DNA of 50,356 nucleotides, from assembly GCA_023133295.1 (NCBI GenBank), contig JAGLWT010000058.1, positions 1 to 50,356 on the forward strand. Reading direction: 5' to 3'. The notes under the pieces are model-generated. The model was not told the DNA's origin, did no database searches, and saw only the letters and a program-made list of their open reading frames with translations. Source of the DNA: a bacterium. GTDB lineage: Bacteria; AUK180. Shown piece after piece: positions 16,164 through 27,722 of this stretch; position 1 is the stretch's first letter; each line of letters begins with the position of its first letter. The position numbers were made by a program, and so were the translations under genes.

Positions 16164-16595
16164 ATGAAAGAAAAAGTCAGTGAATTCAAGATCCTGAAAG
16201 GTTTCTGGATCTTCTGCTTGATCTACTTTGCACTGTTTACCCTTATCTGTTTCTATAATATCGACAGTAATATGGAGATAAGATATCCTGCACATGGACT
16301 TATATTCTGGTTTCTGCTTTTTTCTTACGGGTACAAAGATATCAAAGAAGTATATGACAGGATGAAGGGCAGGGCAGAGCTGAAAGAGGCGTTTCGGAAA
16401 CTTCATCCACTTGGGTTTCTGTGGGGAAGGGTAGAGTATTATTCCAGGGTAATGTTAAAATACAATGTAACTGATCCCGAGCTTCTAAGATTAGCCCAAA
16501 TAATTGATATCAAAGGCAAAGCTGCACCGTATTTCTTCCTATTAACATTGGTGTCATTTGCGATAGCCAAGTTTGTATTTAAACTTCCTTTTTAA
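16164..16595 (+). CDS. Small integral membrane protein of unknown function
   Basis: 143 residues with hydrophobic segments at ~12-30, ~40-58 and ~121-140, and a basic cytoplasmic-type loop between them (KEVYDRMKGRAELKEAFRKL). TTTGAGG precedes ATG 16164 by 4 nt. I recognise no family. AT-rich like its neighbours, in the accessory patch between TgpA and rny. The gene looks intact, and the long charged loop argues against a chance frame. Confidence 0.5.
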   Translation: MKEKVSEFKILKGFWIFCLIYFALFTLICFYNIDSNMEIRYPAHGLIFWFLLFSYGYKDIKEVYDRMKGRAELKEAFRKLHPLGFLWGRVEYYSRVMLKYNVTDPELLRLAQIIDIKGKAAPYFFLLTLVSFAIAKFVFKLPF

Positions 16596-16598
16596 ATA

Positions 16599-16623
16599 GG
16601 GGACGGTGTTTCACTTCTTTCAC
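16599..16623 (+). repeat. REP-like singlet GGGGACGGTGTTTCAC...
   Basis: The first 16 bases and the next nine match the right arm of the REPIN-like element at 41.5 kb (in reverse complement). It lies 3 nt after the stop of the membrane protein gene. Confidence 0.7.
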
Positions 16624-16677
16624 TTAATAGAGAATTACTTGAATCAAATGAACATAACCAGGCCAATTCTTATCCAT

Positions 16678-16706
16678 TTGGACTCTTGTTTCGGTTATGG
16701 TATAAT
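16678..16706 (+). promoter_or_regulatory. Strong extended -10 promoter upstream of the ArsR-like gene
   Basis: TTGGAC (16678-16683), 17-bp spacer, TATAAT (16701-16706) preceded by TGG (extended -10). A start near 16714 gives a ~160-nt leader before the regulator at 16878. The leader contains a possible 33-codon ORF (16731-16832) and an 18-bp palindrome at 16798-16815. Confidence 0.65.
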
Positions 16707-16775
16707 CCACCAAGTGAGGGTTGTTTGCAAATGGTGAAAAAAGTCAGAAAGACAAAGTGCTTAGATGACAGATTT

Positions 16776-17377
16776 ATAATTGTGAAAATAGTAGTTGCGT
16801 ATTTGGTTAAATACGGAAGTGAAATAATATGAAAGAAAAATCGTGTTCAGCCGAGTTGCTGAATACAGGGAGGGGATATGCTTAGTGATCAGGAAAAAAG
16901 AGTCATTCAGCTTTTCAAGATGATGGGAAATGCTACAAGGTATAAAATTATCCGTTATTTATTACATGGTGAAGTAAATGTAACATCCCTTGCTGAAATG
17001 ACAGGGAAGAGCATGTCCACGGTATCTCGACATTTGAGATTCTTGCATGAACTTGATATTCTGGCTTATAGAACGGAAAATAACAATGTTTTCTACAAGG
17101 TCAAAAAGAAATGTCTTGGTAAATTAATAGAGGATGGTTTGAAGTGTATAGAAAGGGATCCCTTAGAATAGCTGTTCCGTATTTAACCAAATACGCAAAT
17201 GTAATAAGATATAGGTTTATTCTGCTGATTTTGCTTATGATCTTTCCCGTGGAAAACCGGTGACAGTAGTTGCAAAAGTTGCAAAATTGAAGAAGATCAC
17301 CTGTTAAATAACACCTTATAGGGCAAAAATAATAATTGTGAAAATAGTAGTTGCGTATTTGGTTAAATACGGAAGTG
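16776..17377 (+). repeat. 46-bp direct repeat pair with an 18-bp palindrome, flanking the ArsR-like gene
   Basis: A perfect 46-nt match links 16776-16821 and 17332-17377. Inside each is CGTATTT-GGTT-AAATACG (16798-16815 and 17354-17371). A third copy with the central four bases inverted lies at 17178-17195, 7 nt after the regulator's stop. The palindromes could be operators, but in one frame the copies also encode a wHTH-like string (VVAYLVKYGSAIRYRIL), so they may be remnants of tandem gene copies. Confidence 0.7.
16878..17171 (+). CDS. ArsR-family winged-helix transcription regulator
   Basis: 97 residues, a complete minimal ArsR/SmtB-type wHTH. Helix 1-2 is LFKMMGNATRYKIIRYLLHG, the recognition region is SLAEMTGKSMSTVSRHLRFL (~34-53), and the wing is AYRTENNNVFYKV. 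The metal-binding ELCVCDL motif is absent, so it is probably not a classical metal sensor. The start is firm: AGGGAGGGG lies 2-3 nt before ATG 16878. It has its own strong promoter and is flanked by three copies of an 18-bp palindrome, a plausible autoregulatory operator. No obvious target gene is attached; the next intact gene is rny, 577 nt away. Confidence 0.78.
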   Translation: MLSDQEKRVIQLFKMMGNATRYKIIRYLLHGEVNVTSLAEMTGKSMSTVSRHLRFLHELDILAYRTENNNVFYKVKKKCLGKLIEDGLKCIERDPLE

Positions 17378-17748
17378 CGATTAGGTATCGCATCCTTACT
17401 TTTTAACAAAAATCGCTCGAAATACCCTTTGAAATTTCACCCAGAAACAGGTTGAAAAAGATACGCAAAAGTAATATAATATATCGGCTGTGATGGCGGA
17501 AGAAATGACAAGAAGGCTGAACCGACACTTATAACTTGGGAGCTTTCCCTGCAGGGGCAGTACCTCTGTAAATCGCACCCCCTTTAAAAAAGGGTTCACC
17601 TTTTTCCCCATCACGGTCGATTTTGATAATAAGTGCTGTTTATATATATGTATAAAAGTAAAAGGATTAAGAATGGTTGAAAGATACCAATTTTCTATAT
17701 ATTTCAAAAACATCTTAATTCTGAACTTTTCTACGGGAGGGTAATTAA
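17172..17748 (+). other. 577-nt non-coding stretch with decayed ArsR-like remnants and small hairpins
   Basis: Contains palindrome copies B and C, a REP-like string GTAGTTGCAAAAGTTGC (17266-17288) and a further degraded remnant around 17460-17485 (GATACGCAAAAGTAATATAA). A 120-bp segment bounded by the short inverted pair GTGATGG (17490) and CCATCAC (17608) contains CCCTTT-AAA-AAAGGG (17580-17594), which might act as a weak terminator. I see no tRNA, riboswitch or intact gene. A TTGAAA at 17677 lacks a well-spaced -10, so I do not call a promoter for rny. Confidence 0.55.
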
Positions 17749-19356
17749 ATGAATTATATATTGACGATCAGTCTGTCGGCCGCTGGGCTGGTACTTGGTG
17801 CCGCCATAGGCATATTCATAGGTGTTCTGCTGCAAAAGCGAAAATTTCTGAAAAAGAGTGAAGATGCGAAATTGCTCCTTGGTAATGCACGGTCAAAGGC
17901 GGATGAAATGGTCAATACCGCGAAAAGAGATGCCGACCGTACGATGAGCGAACTCAAATCAAAATCAGATCTGGAAATAAAGGCGAGAATGGTCGAGGAG
18001 AGGGAAAGATTTGAAAAAGAGACCTCTCAGAAAAGAAGTGAGATCGCCAGCATGGAAAACCGGATAAATCAGAAAGAAGAAAATATCACCCGAAAGAACG
18101 ATATTATTGAAAAGCGTATTCTGGATATCAAAGATAAAGAGCGCCGGCTGAGATCGCGGGATGAGACCATCAAGGATAAATACAGGGAGCTCAGAGAGGC
18201 AGAGGATGTTCAGATCAAATACCTTGAGAACATCGCGAATCTTTCCGCGGAAGAAGCCAGAAATCAATTGATCGAACTCATGGAAAAGGAAGCGCAATAC
18301 GAATTCGCTTCCAAATTGCAGAAATTTGAAGAGGAATACAAGACCAAGGCCGGCTTGAAGGCAATTGACATTCTTTCTTCATCCATAGAAAAACTTGCAG
18401 TGGACTATGTGAATGAATCCACGATCTCGAATGTAGTGCTGCCCAATGATGAAATGAAGGGCCGCCTTATAGGAAGAGAGGGACGGAATATCAGGACATT
18501 TGAGGCCTTACTGGGCGTTGATATGATAATTGACGATACTCCCGAGGTCGTTACGATATCCTCATTCCAGCCGGTAAGAAGAGAGATCGCGGCGCGCGTC
18601 CTTACCAAATTGATCTCCGACGGCAGAATACATCCGAAGAGGATCGAGGAGATACATGAAAAAGTGCAGAAGGAAGTAAATAAGGAGATCATTAAAACAG
18701 GGGAGGAATGTGTTTACGAATTCGGTTTCACAAATATCCACCCTGAATTGATCAAACTCCTCGGCCAGCTTAAATTCCGTAGTTCCTATGGCCAGAATGC
18801 CCTGCAGCATACGAAGGAAACGGCCTATATCGCGGGTTATATCGCCACAGAGCTGGGCCTTGACCCCGCAAATGCGATACGCGGCGGCCTCTTGCACGAT
18901 ATCGGAAAAGCCATTGACCGCGAGCAGGAAGGAAATCATCAGCAGCTCGGTGCTGATATCGCCAAGAAATACGGCGAAAGCGCTCTTATCGTGAATGCCA
19001 TAAGGGCCCATCACGGCGATGTGCCTTATGAATCAACGGAAGCATCTATCGTTCAGGTCGCGGATGCCATCTCGGCCTCACGGCCCGGAGCAAGGCGTGA
19101 AACCTATCAATTCTATATCAAGCGTGTAAAAATGCTCGAGTCGATCGCCAACTCCTTTACCGGCGTGGAAAAATCATTCGCTATTCAGGCGGGGCGTGAA
19201 TTGAGGGTAATAGTGAATAATGTTGATATAAATGATGATGAAGCAGCGATAGTTGCGAGAAATATTACAAAAAAGATAGAAGACGAAGGGAAATATCCCG
19301 GGACGATCAAGGTAATTGTTATTCGAGAGACAAGATTTACCGAAGTCGCCAAGTAA
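17749..19356 (+). CDS. rny: Ribonuclease Y
   Basis: 535 residues, typical length. An N-terminal membrane anchor (~5-28) is followed by a long coiled coil (~35-200), a KH domain with GRLIGREGRNIRTFE (~240-255) and an HD domain with HTKETAYIAGYIATELGL, LLHDIGKA and the second HD-family segment AHHGDVPYES. RNase Y is a membrane-tethered endoribonuclease that starts mRNA decay. GGGAGGG lies 8 nt before ATG 17749. It heads the long plus-strand gene run. All catalytic residues I can check are present. Confidence 0.95.
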   Translation: MNYILTISLSAAGLVLGAAIGIFIGVLLQKRKFLKKSEDAKLLLGNARSKADEMVNTAKRDADRTMSELKSKSDLEIKARMVEERERFEKETSQKRSEIASMENRINQKEENITRKNDIIEKRILDIKDKERRLRSRDETIKDKYRELREAEDVQIKYLENIANLSAEEARNQLIELMEKEAQYEFASKLQKFEEEYKTKAGLKAIDILSSSIEKLAVDYVNESTISNVVLPNDEMKGRLIGREGRNIRTFEALLGVDMIIDDTPEVVTISSFQPVRREIAARVLTKLISDGRIHPKRIEEIHEKVQKEVNKEIIKTGEECVYEFGFTNIHPELIKLLGQLKFRSSYGQNALQHTKETAYIAGYIATELGLDPANAIRGGLLHDIGKAIDREQEGNHQQLGADIAKKYGESALIVNAIRAHHGDVPYESTEASIVQVADAISASRPGARRETYQFYIKRVKMLESIANSFTGVEKSFAIQAGRELRVIVNNVDINDDEAAIVARNITKKIEDEGKYPGTIKVIVIRETRFTEVAK

Positions 19357-19370
19357 TAAAGGAGTTCTAA

Positions 19371-22245
<2,875 letters not shown>

Positions 22246-22271
<26 letters not shown>

Positions 22272-23535
22272 TCTTATTCTCCCCAACGGGGTAAAACGGG
22301 CCAATCTCTATGTGAAGGACGGGTTTATCTCCGAGATAAGTACAAAAGACAAGAAATTCGACCGCCTGATCGACGCGACCAATTCATTCGTGTTCCCCGG
22401 CCTGATCGACGCTCATACACATCTATCCCTTCAGCAGGGCGAGTATCATACCGCGGGGGATTTCCAGAAAAGTGCTGCCTTGGCAGCTTCTCAGGGAATT
22501 ACCTCTGTTATCGACTATCTTCCGCAGGATACTGAAGAAATTCCCGTCAACGGCGCCTTTGTGAATTACTCATTCCATAAGGTGATCACCACACCGGTGA
22601 ATTATAAATACATCAAGGGGTATGTAGCGAAGGGTATAACTTCATTCAAGATATTCACCACCTATTCCAAGAACGGGTGGATGCTGAATGACGGACAGAT
22701 AAGGGATCTCATGCTCCATGTCAAAAGGGCGGGAGCGATATTGGAAGTCCATTGCGAGAATGACGGCATGGTCAAAGAGAATCTGCGGCATATGCCGCCG
22801 GTCATTGAAAATCTTTCCAAGATCAGAGAACCCCTTTGTGAACTTGAAGCCGTTAACAGAATGTGCTTTCTTGCTATGAATACAGGTGTGCATCTTCATA
22901 TTGTCCATACCACATTGCCGGCGAGCTGGACCATAATAAATAATTATCGTAAGAAGGGCGCCAAGATCACATGGGAGACATGCCCGCAATATCTCTTTCT
23001 CCATGATATGCTGCTGGAAAGGAATGATAATTATCTTTACACTTTTGCGCCTCCGCTCAGGGACAAGGACGCGATGACAACGATGCGTGCGCTTGTTCTC
23101 AAGGGAAAGGCCGATATCATAACCACTGACCATTGCGCATTTACAAAGGACCAGAAGCTATCCTCAAAGGATATCAGCAGGATACCGATGGGACTGCCTT
23201 CTATCGGTTTTTCATTCCGTCTCATCCTGGAACTCTTTGACAATCCGAAGAATTTCAATAAGGCGGCGGCATTGCTCTCGCTTAATCCGGCAAAACTCTT
23301 CGGCATCAAGAAGCGCGGAGCATTGAAAAGAGGATTTCATGCGGATATCGCAATAATAAAGGAGATCTCATCCCGTCCGATAGAGCTTCCTTCTCTGTCG
23401 CTGAGCGGAGCGAATCCCTATTCTCATGTAAATTCAAGATGGCGTGTGATAAATACCATAGTAAACGGGGAGATCGCCTGGCAGGCCGGAGATCTGAAGC
23501 ATTTAGCGGGTCATTTCCTGAAGAGAGCCATATGA
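22246..23535 (+). CDS. Dihydropyrimidinase/hydantoinase-family amidohydrolase
   Basis: 429 residues from ATG 22246. It is a TIM-barrel cyclic amidohydrolase: FPGLIDAHTHLSL with two zinc His; FKIFTTYSKNGW, where the Lys is normally carboxylated to bridge the metals; VHCEND and LHIVHTTLPAS with further His ligands; and IITTDHCAFT with the catalytic Asp. This subgroup opens dihydropyrimidine or hydantoin rings. It is somewhat shorter than typical HydA (~460), and I cannot tell dihydropyrimidinase from phenylhydantoinase. It overlaps the ftsB-like gene upstream and shares ATGA with the deoxynucleoside kinase, hinting at nucleobase salvage or catabolism. Confidence 0.82.
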
Positions 23536-24185
23536 ATTTTCTGAAAAACGGGAAATATATCGCTGTCGAGGGAGTTATCGGAGTGGGTAAGACCACATTG
23601 AGCCAGATAATCTCTGAAAGGTACAATGGCAAATTGGTCAAGGAGATCGTTGAGAAGAACCTCTTTCTGGAGGAATTCTATGCCGATCCGGACAAATACG
23701 CCTTCCAGACACAATTATTTTTTCTTTTGTCAAGATTCAAACAACAGCAGGACCTGCTTCAGATGGATCTTTTTTCAAACTTTGTCGTATCGGATTATTT
23801 CTTTGAAAAGGACAGGATATTCGCCTATCTCAATCTCAGCGAAAAGGAGATCGCTTTGTACGAAACCCTTTGGCGGCTTCTCTCAAGCCAGATCTCAACT
23901 CCTGATATGATCATATATCTTCAGGCGCATACGGATACTTTAATGGAAAGAATACGAAAGCGCGGTAGAAGTTTTGAGGCCAATATGGACAGGCATTATA
24001 TCGAAGACCTCAATCAGGCATATAATTACTTTTTCTTTCATTTCTCCGATACGGACCTCATAGTCATCAAGACGGACGACATCGATTTTGTCGAACAGGA
24101 CGAACACCTCAGTCTGATATTGGACAGGATCGAGAATTTTAGGGGCGGCAGGGAATATTACGACCCGATGAAGACCGAGGTCTGA
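23532..24185 (+). CDS. Deoxynucleoside kinase (dAK/dGK family)
   Basis: 217 residues from ATG 23532, which overlaps the previous stop as ATGA; the longer upstream frame lies inside the hydrolase gene. P-loop GVIGVGKTT (~12-20), family motif FVVSDYFFEKDRIFA in which Asp-Arg binds the sugar, and lid region RIRKRGRSFEANMD. The enzyme phosphorylates deoxynucleosides to dNMPs in the cytoplasm. Which base it prefers cannot be read reliably. Together with DeoC and the dihydropyrimidinase-like gene it suggests a nucleoside salvage theme in this operon. Confidence 0.85.
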   Translation: MNFLKNGKYIAVEGVIGVGKTTLSQIISERYNGKLVKEIVEKNLFLEEFYADPDKYAFQTQLFFLLSRFKQQQDLLQMDLFSNFVVSDYFFEKDRIFAYLNLSEKEIALYETLWRLLSSQISTPDMIIYLQAHTDTLMERIRKRGRSFEANMDRHYIEDLNQAYNYFFFHFSDTDLIVIKTDDIDFVEQDEHLSLILDRIENFRGGREYYDPMKTEV

Positions 24186-24911
24186 TTGGGAAATATCATC
24201 AGCGTTAAGGGCCTTTGCAAAAGCTACGGAAAGAAAGAGGTCCTTAATTCGATCGATCTGAATATCCCTGAGGGTAAGGTAACCGGGTATATCGGCCCCA
24301 ATGGCGCGGGCAAAACCACCACATTGAATATTCTTACAGGGCTCTTGTACTCGGACAAAGGGGATATCCGTTATTGGGATATGCCGTTCGACCCAAATCA
24401 GAACCACATCAAAAAGAAGATCGGATATGTTCCCGAGAATCAGATATTATACCCGAATCTGACGGTGCATGAACAAATGGTCTTACACGGACGATTATAC
24501 AAAATGTCCAAAGACGATATCAAAAAAAGAATGCTGTCGCTGATGGAGGAATTTGACCTGGGGCAATATTCTCATTCGCTGATCTCTCAGCTTTCCAAAG
24601 GGAACAGGCAGAAGGCGCTGATAGCCTGCGCCATGCTTCATTCTCCGGAGATATTATTTCTGGATGAGCCGATGAGCGGTCTGGATATTCATATGCAGCG
24701 TTCTTTGAAGAAGATGATCAATTCTCATATAGAGGGTGGAGGAACACTGATATACTCCTCGCATATTATTGAGGTCCTTCAGAAACTTGTGGAGCATCTC
24801 ATCGTAATAGATGAAGGATCGATAAAATACGCCGGTACGGTGGATGGACTCTTGAAGAAGAACTCCGTCACAGACCTTGAAGAAGCTCTTCTTCGGACAT
24901 TAAATGGCTGA
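24186..24911 (+). CDS. ABC transporter ATP-binding protein
   Basis: 241 residues from TTG 24186, directly after the kinase stop, with GAGG 5 nt upstream. Walker A GPNGAGKTT, Q-loop region YVPENQILYPNLTV, signature LSKGNRQK, Walker B ILFLDEPMSGLD and switch His in SSHIIEV are all present. The NRQK variant and short length match ABC-2-type exporters. It overlaps the next gene, a membrane permease, by 8 nt, so the pair forms one transporter. The substrate is not known. Confidence 0.9.
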   Translation: MGNIISVKGLCKSYGKKEVLNSIDLNIPEGKVTGYIGPNGAGKTTTLNILTGLLYSDKGDIRYWDMPFDPNQNHIKKKIGYVPENQILYPNLTVHEQMVLHGRLYKMSKDDIKKRMLSLMEEFDLGQYSHSLISQLSKGNRQKALIACAMLHSPEILFLDEPMSGLDIHMQRSLKKMINSHIEGGGTLIYSSHIIEVLQKLVEHLIVIDEGSIKYAGTVDGLLKKNSVTDLEEALLRTLNG

Positions 24912-26415
24912 TCTCAGTATTATTCCGATACTGTTAAAGGCATATTTTCTTAATGAGCTCAGGGGACGCAAGAAATTCGGCAGATCGGGCCGCCTGAGCA
25001 TTCCCATAACCTATCTCATTACACTATTTCTCGGATTCAACTTCGGCGTAATGGCTTATTCCACCGCTCCGCGGGACGGAACGGCGTATGCCGCGGGATT
25101 CCTGCTTTTATTTTTTGTTTTCCAATTGCTTATCACTTCCATGGAGCTGAAACGCCTATTGTTCTCTCCGCGGGACACGCTTCTGCTGATCTCTTACCCG
25201 ATCGATCGGAAAACGCTCTTTCTTTCTCGGATACTTTTTATCTATCTGTACTCAATTATGAACGGCTTGCTGATATGGCTGGGCGGCGCGGTCATAGGAG
25301 TGTACTTCACGGGCAGCTGGCTTATGCTGACCGCTTTGCTCATTCCGGTGCTCATCGCGGGCTTTTTTGCCGTGTTCATCGCCATATCATCCTATCTGAT
25401 AATAATCGTTCTTATGGGGCATATACGAGCCGGAAAATTCTCGATGTACCTTAATATAATCTTTACCGCCTTGATATATCTGGTTTTCATTTTGATAAGG
25501 CCGCGCATGGGCGAACTCCTCTCTTCCGGCTTTGGACATTACATTTCGAGTTTTCTCGCTGTGCCGGTAGTTTCAATGATGATCGGAGAGGCCGCATTTG
25601 ATCTGATCTTAATTGCCTTATTGATACTGGCCTGTATTTTGTCTGTAGGGCTGACATATCTGATCTTCAGCGGTATATACCGGCATCATCTCGCTTTGAC
25701 ATTTGAATCCGGAGACAGCTCGCAAGAAGTTATTTTGCCGCGAAAGAGCGGGATTTCGGGCAAGGACCCTATTTATATGCTTCTGGATATCTATCTGCGG
25801 CGTTCACGGGAATTAAAGGGCAGGGTATTGACCTTTCTGCTTATGCTGGCGGTTATTATCGCGGTCCGAGAACTCGATCCAACACAGGCCTCGTCTGCTG
25901 ACGGCCCTTTGATCACTTATGTCGCGGGCGTTTTCATATATTTTCTATTTCTTATTATCAATTCCTTCTCATTTTCGTCACATCATGAAAGTTCGGATCT
26001 ATTGCGCTATTGCCCGACCGCAAGGGGAGAGCAGCTCGTCAGATTTCATAATTGGCTGACACTGCGATTCATCCTTCCGCTATCGTTTGCCGCCGCTGCA
26101 TATCTCATGGTTAAATCGGGAATCTTGCCCGGCTTGGGTTACGGCGCGTATCTTTTCATGATGCTTTCCGCGGGAAGCTCCCTTTTTCTTGTGATGAGGC
26201 CTTTGCTTCCCTTCTCCCTGCCTATGACGATGCGAAGGACTCAAAGCCGTCTACTTCTAAATATTTTCATCATATTGCCCTTTGTTCTGCTCACCTATTT
26301 TGTCGCGAAATTCCTGATGGCCAAACTTCTTTATCTCCTCCTTACCTTGATTTTTTGGCATATTTTTTATAAAATAAATACACTGTTGCTTTCAAGAAAG
26401 CGCTGGAGGAAATAA
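24904..26415 (+). CDS. ABC exporter membrane subunit
   Basis: 503 residues with about twelve hydrophobic segments, the first after a basic N-terminus (ELRGRKKFGRSGRLS) and the last near residue 480. No soluble enzyme domain is seen. Length and the mid-protein cytoplasmic loop (RHHLALTFESGDSSQEVILP) fit the large ABC-2 permeases encoded next to their ATPase. It should span the inner membrane. Its stop and the asnS start overlap as TAATG. The transported molecule cannot be inferred from context. Confidence 0.78.
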   Translation: MADLSIIPILLKAYFLNELRGRKKFGRSGRLSIPITYLITLFLGFNFGVMAYSTAPRDGTAYAAGFLLLFFVFQLLITSMELKRLLFSPRDTLLLISYPIDRKTLFLSRILFIYLYSIMNGLLIWLGGAVIGVYFTGSWLMLTALLIPVLIAGFFAVFIAISSYLIIIVLMGHIRAGKFSMYLNIIFTALIYLVFILIRPRMGELLSSGFGHYISSFLAVPVVSMMIGEAAFDLILIALLILACILSVGLTYLIFSGIYRHHLALTFESGDSSQEVILPRKSGISGKDPIYMLLDIYLRRSRELKGRVLTFLLMLAVIIAVRELDPTQASSADGPLITYVAGVFIYFLFLIINSFSFSSHHESSDLLRYCPTARGEQLVRFHNWLTLRFILPLSFAAAAYLMVKSGILPGLGYGAYLFMMLSAGSSLFLVMRPLLPFSLPMTMRRTQSRLLLNIFIILPFVLLTYFVAKFLMAKLLYLLLTLIFWHIFYKINTLLLSRKRWRK

Positions 26416-27713
26416 TGCAATATCCAACGATCGAAAATATAAAGAAATTTCATGAAAAGGAGGTCTCCTTAAAGGGATGGATCAAGAATGTCCGCAGTTC
26501 GGGCAAGATAGCTTTCATAATCCTCCGTGACGGTACCGGATTCCTGCAATGTGTTGCGGTAAAAAACGAGATGTCAGAGGAGAATTATTCCCTCGTAAAA
26601 GACCTCTTATACGAAGATACCGTAGAGGTCTCAGGTGTCGTGAAGAGCTCTCCCAAAGCTCCCGGCGGCTATGAGATACTGCTCTCATCCATCAAGGTGC
26701 TATACTCTTACAAAAAAGAGGAATATCCCATACAGAAAAAGGAGCACGGTGTTGATTTTCTTCTGAATCACCGCCACCTCTGGTTGAGGAGCTCTAAACA
26801 ATTCGCCATCATGAGGATCCGTGATGAGATCATCAAGTCGATACGGGATTTTATGTATGACAATGAATTCCTTCTTCTGGACTCGCCCATATTCACCCCC
26901 ACCGCTCCCGAAGGGACCACAACCCTCTTTGCCACTGATTACTTCGGAAGCGATGCGTACCTGTCTCAATCAGGACAATTATACCAGGAGGCCGGCGCGC
27001 TGGCCTTCAGGAGAGCATATTGTTTCGGGCCGACATTCCGTGCCGAGAAATCGAAAACAAAGAGGCATCTGACGGAATTCTGGATGGTGGAGCCGGAAAT
27101 GGCATTCGCCGATCTGGACGATGTCATGGATATGTCGGAGAAGCTGGTCTGCTATATAGTGAAAAGGGTATTGGAAAGAAGAGGGGAAGAGCTTAAGATA
27201 CTGGAAAGGGATATATCCAAACTTGAGAAAATAACATCTCCGTTTCATCGAATGACGTATGATGAAGCGGTAAAACTCATTAATGAATCCGGTGTGAAGA
27301 TGGAATGGGGTGAGGATTTCGGCGCCGAGCAGGATTCCGTCCTATCCAATCATTTTGATAAACCGGTTTTTATACACCGTTTTCCGAAGAAGATCAAGCC
27401 TTTTTATATGGAGATCGATCCGGAGAATCCCGAACTGGTCCTTGGCGTGGATATGTACGCTCCGGAAGGTTACGGGGAATTGGTCGGCGGTTCCCAGAGG
27501 ATGTTCGACCTTGACAATCTGGTAAAGGAAGCGAAAAAATCCAATCTTGATGAAGAGGCGTACCGCTGGTATATTGAATTGAGAAAATGGGGCAGCTGCC
27601 CGCATGCGGGTTTCGGCCTGGGCGTTGAGCGGACGATATCCTGGATAACAGGCGTTGAGCATATCAGGACAACCATTCCCTTCCCCAGAACGATAAATCG
27701 TTTATACCCTTAA
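26415..27713 (+). CDS. asnS: Asparaginyl-tRNA synthetase
   Basis: 432 residues, class IIb. An N-terminal OB-fold (~15-105: LKGWIKNVRSSGKIAFIILR) binds the anticodon. The catalytic core has motif 2 FRAEKSKTKRHLTEFWMVE and motif 3 GFGLGVERTISWITG. The stretch GSCPHAGFGLG and FIHRFPKKIKPFYM identify AsnRS rather than AspRS. It charges tRNA-Asn directly with Asn in the cytoplasm. Start ATG overlaps the permease stop by 1 nt. Intact and ordinary. Confidence 0.95.
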   Translation: MQYPTIENIKKFHEKEVSLKGWIKNVRSSGKIAFIILRDGTGFLQCVAVKNEMSEENYSLVKDLLYEDTVEVSGVVKSSPKAPGGYEILLSSIKVLYSYKKEEYPIQKKEHGVDFLLNHRHLWLRSSKQFAIMRIRDEIIKSIRDFMYDNEFLLLDSPIFTPTAPEGTTTLFATDYFGSDAYLSQSGQLYQEAGALAFRRAYCFGPTFRAEKSKTKRHLTEFWMVEPEMAFADLDDVMDMSEKLVCYIVKRVLERRGEELKILERDISKLEKITSPFHRMTYDEAVKLINESGVKMEWGEDFGAEQDSVLSNHFDKPVFIHRFPKKIKPFYMEIDPENPELVLGVDMYAPEGYGELVGGSQRMFDLDNLVKEAKKSNLDEEAYRWYIELRKWGSCPHAGFGLGVERTISWITGVEHIRTTIPFPRTINRLYP

Positions 27714-27722
27714 AGGAGTTAT

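Noticed and set aside
17490..17614. Riboswitch or structured leader for rny
   Set aside because: The outer pair is only 7 bp and the interior does not match any riboswitch core I know; it looks more like a decayed element.
18562..19014. 150-codon minus-strand frame opposite rny
   Set aside because: A shadow of the HD-domain coding sequence; no start signal and no recognisable protein.
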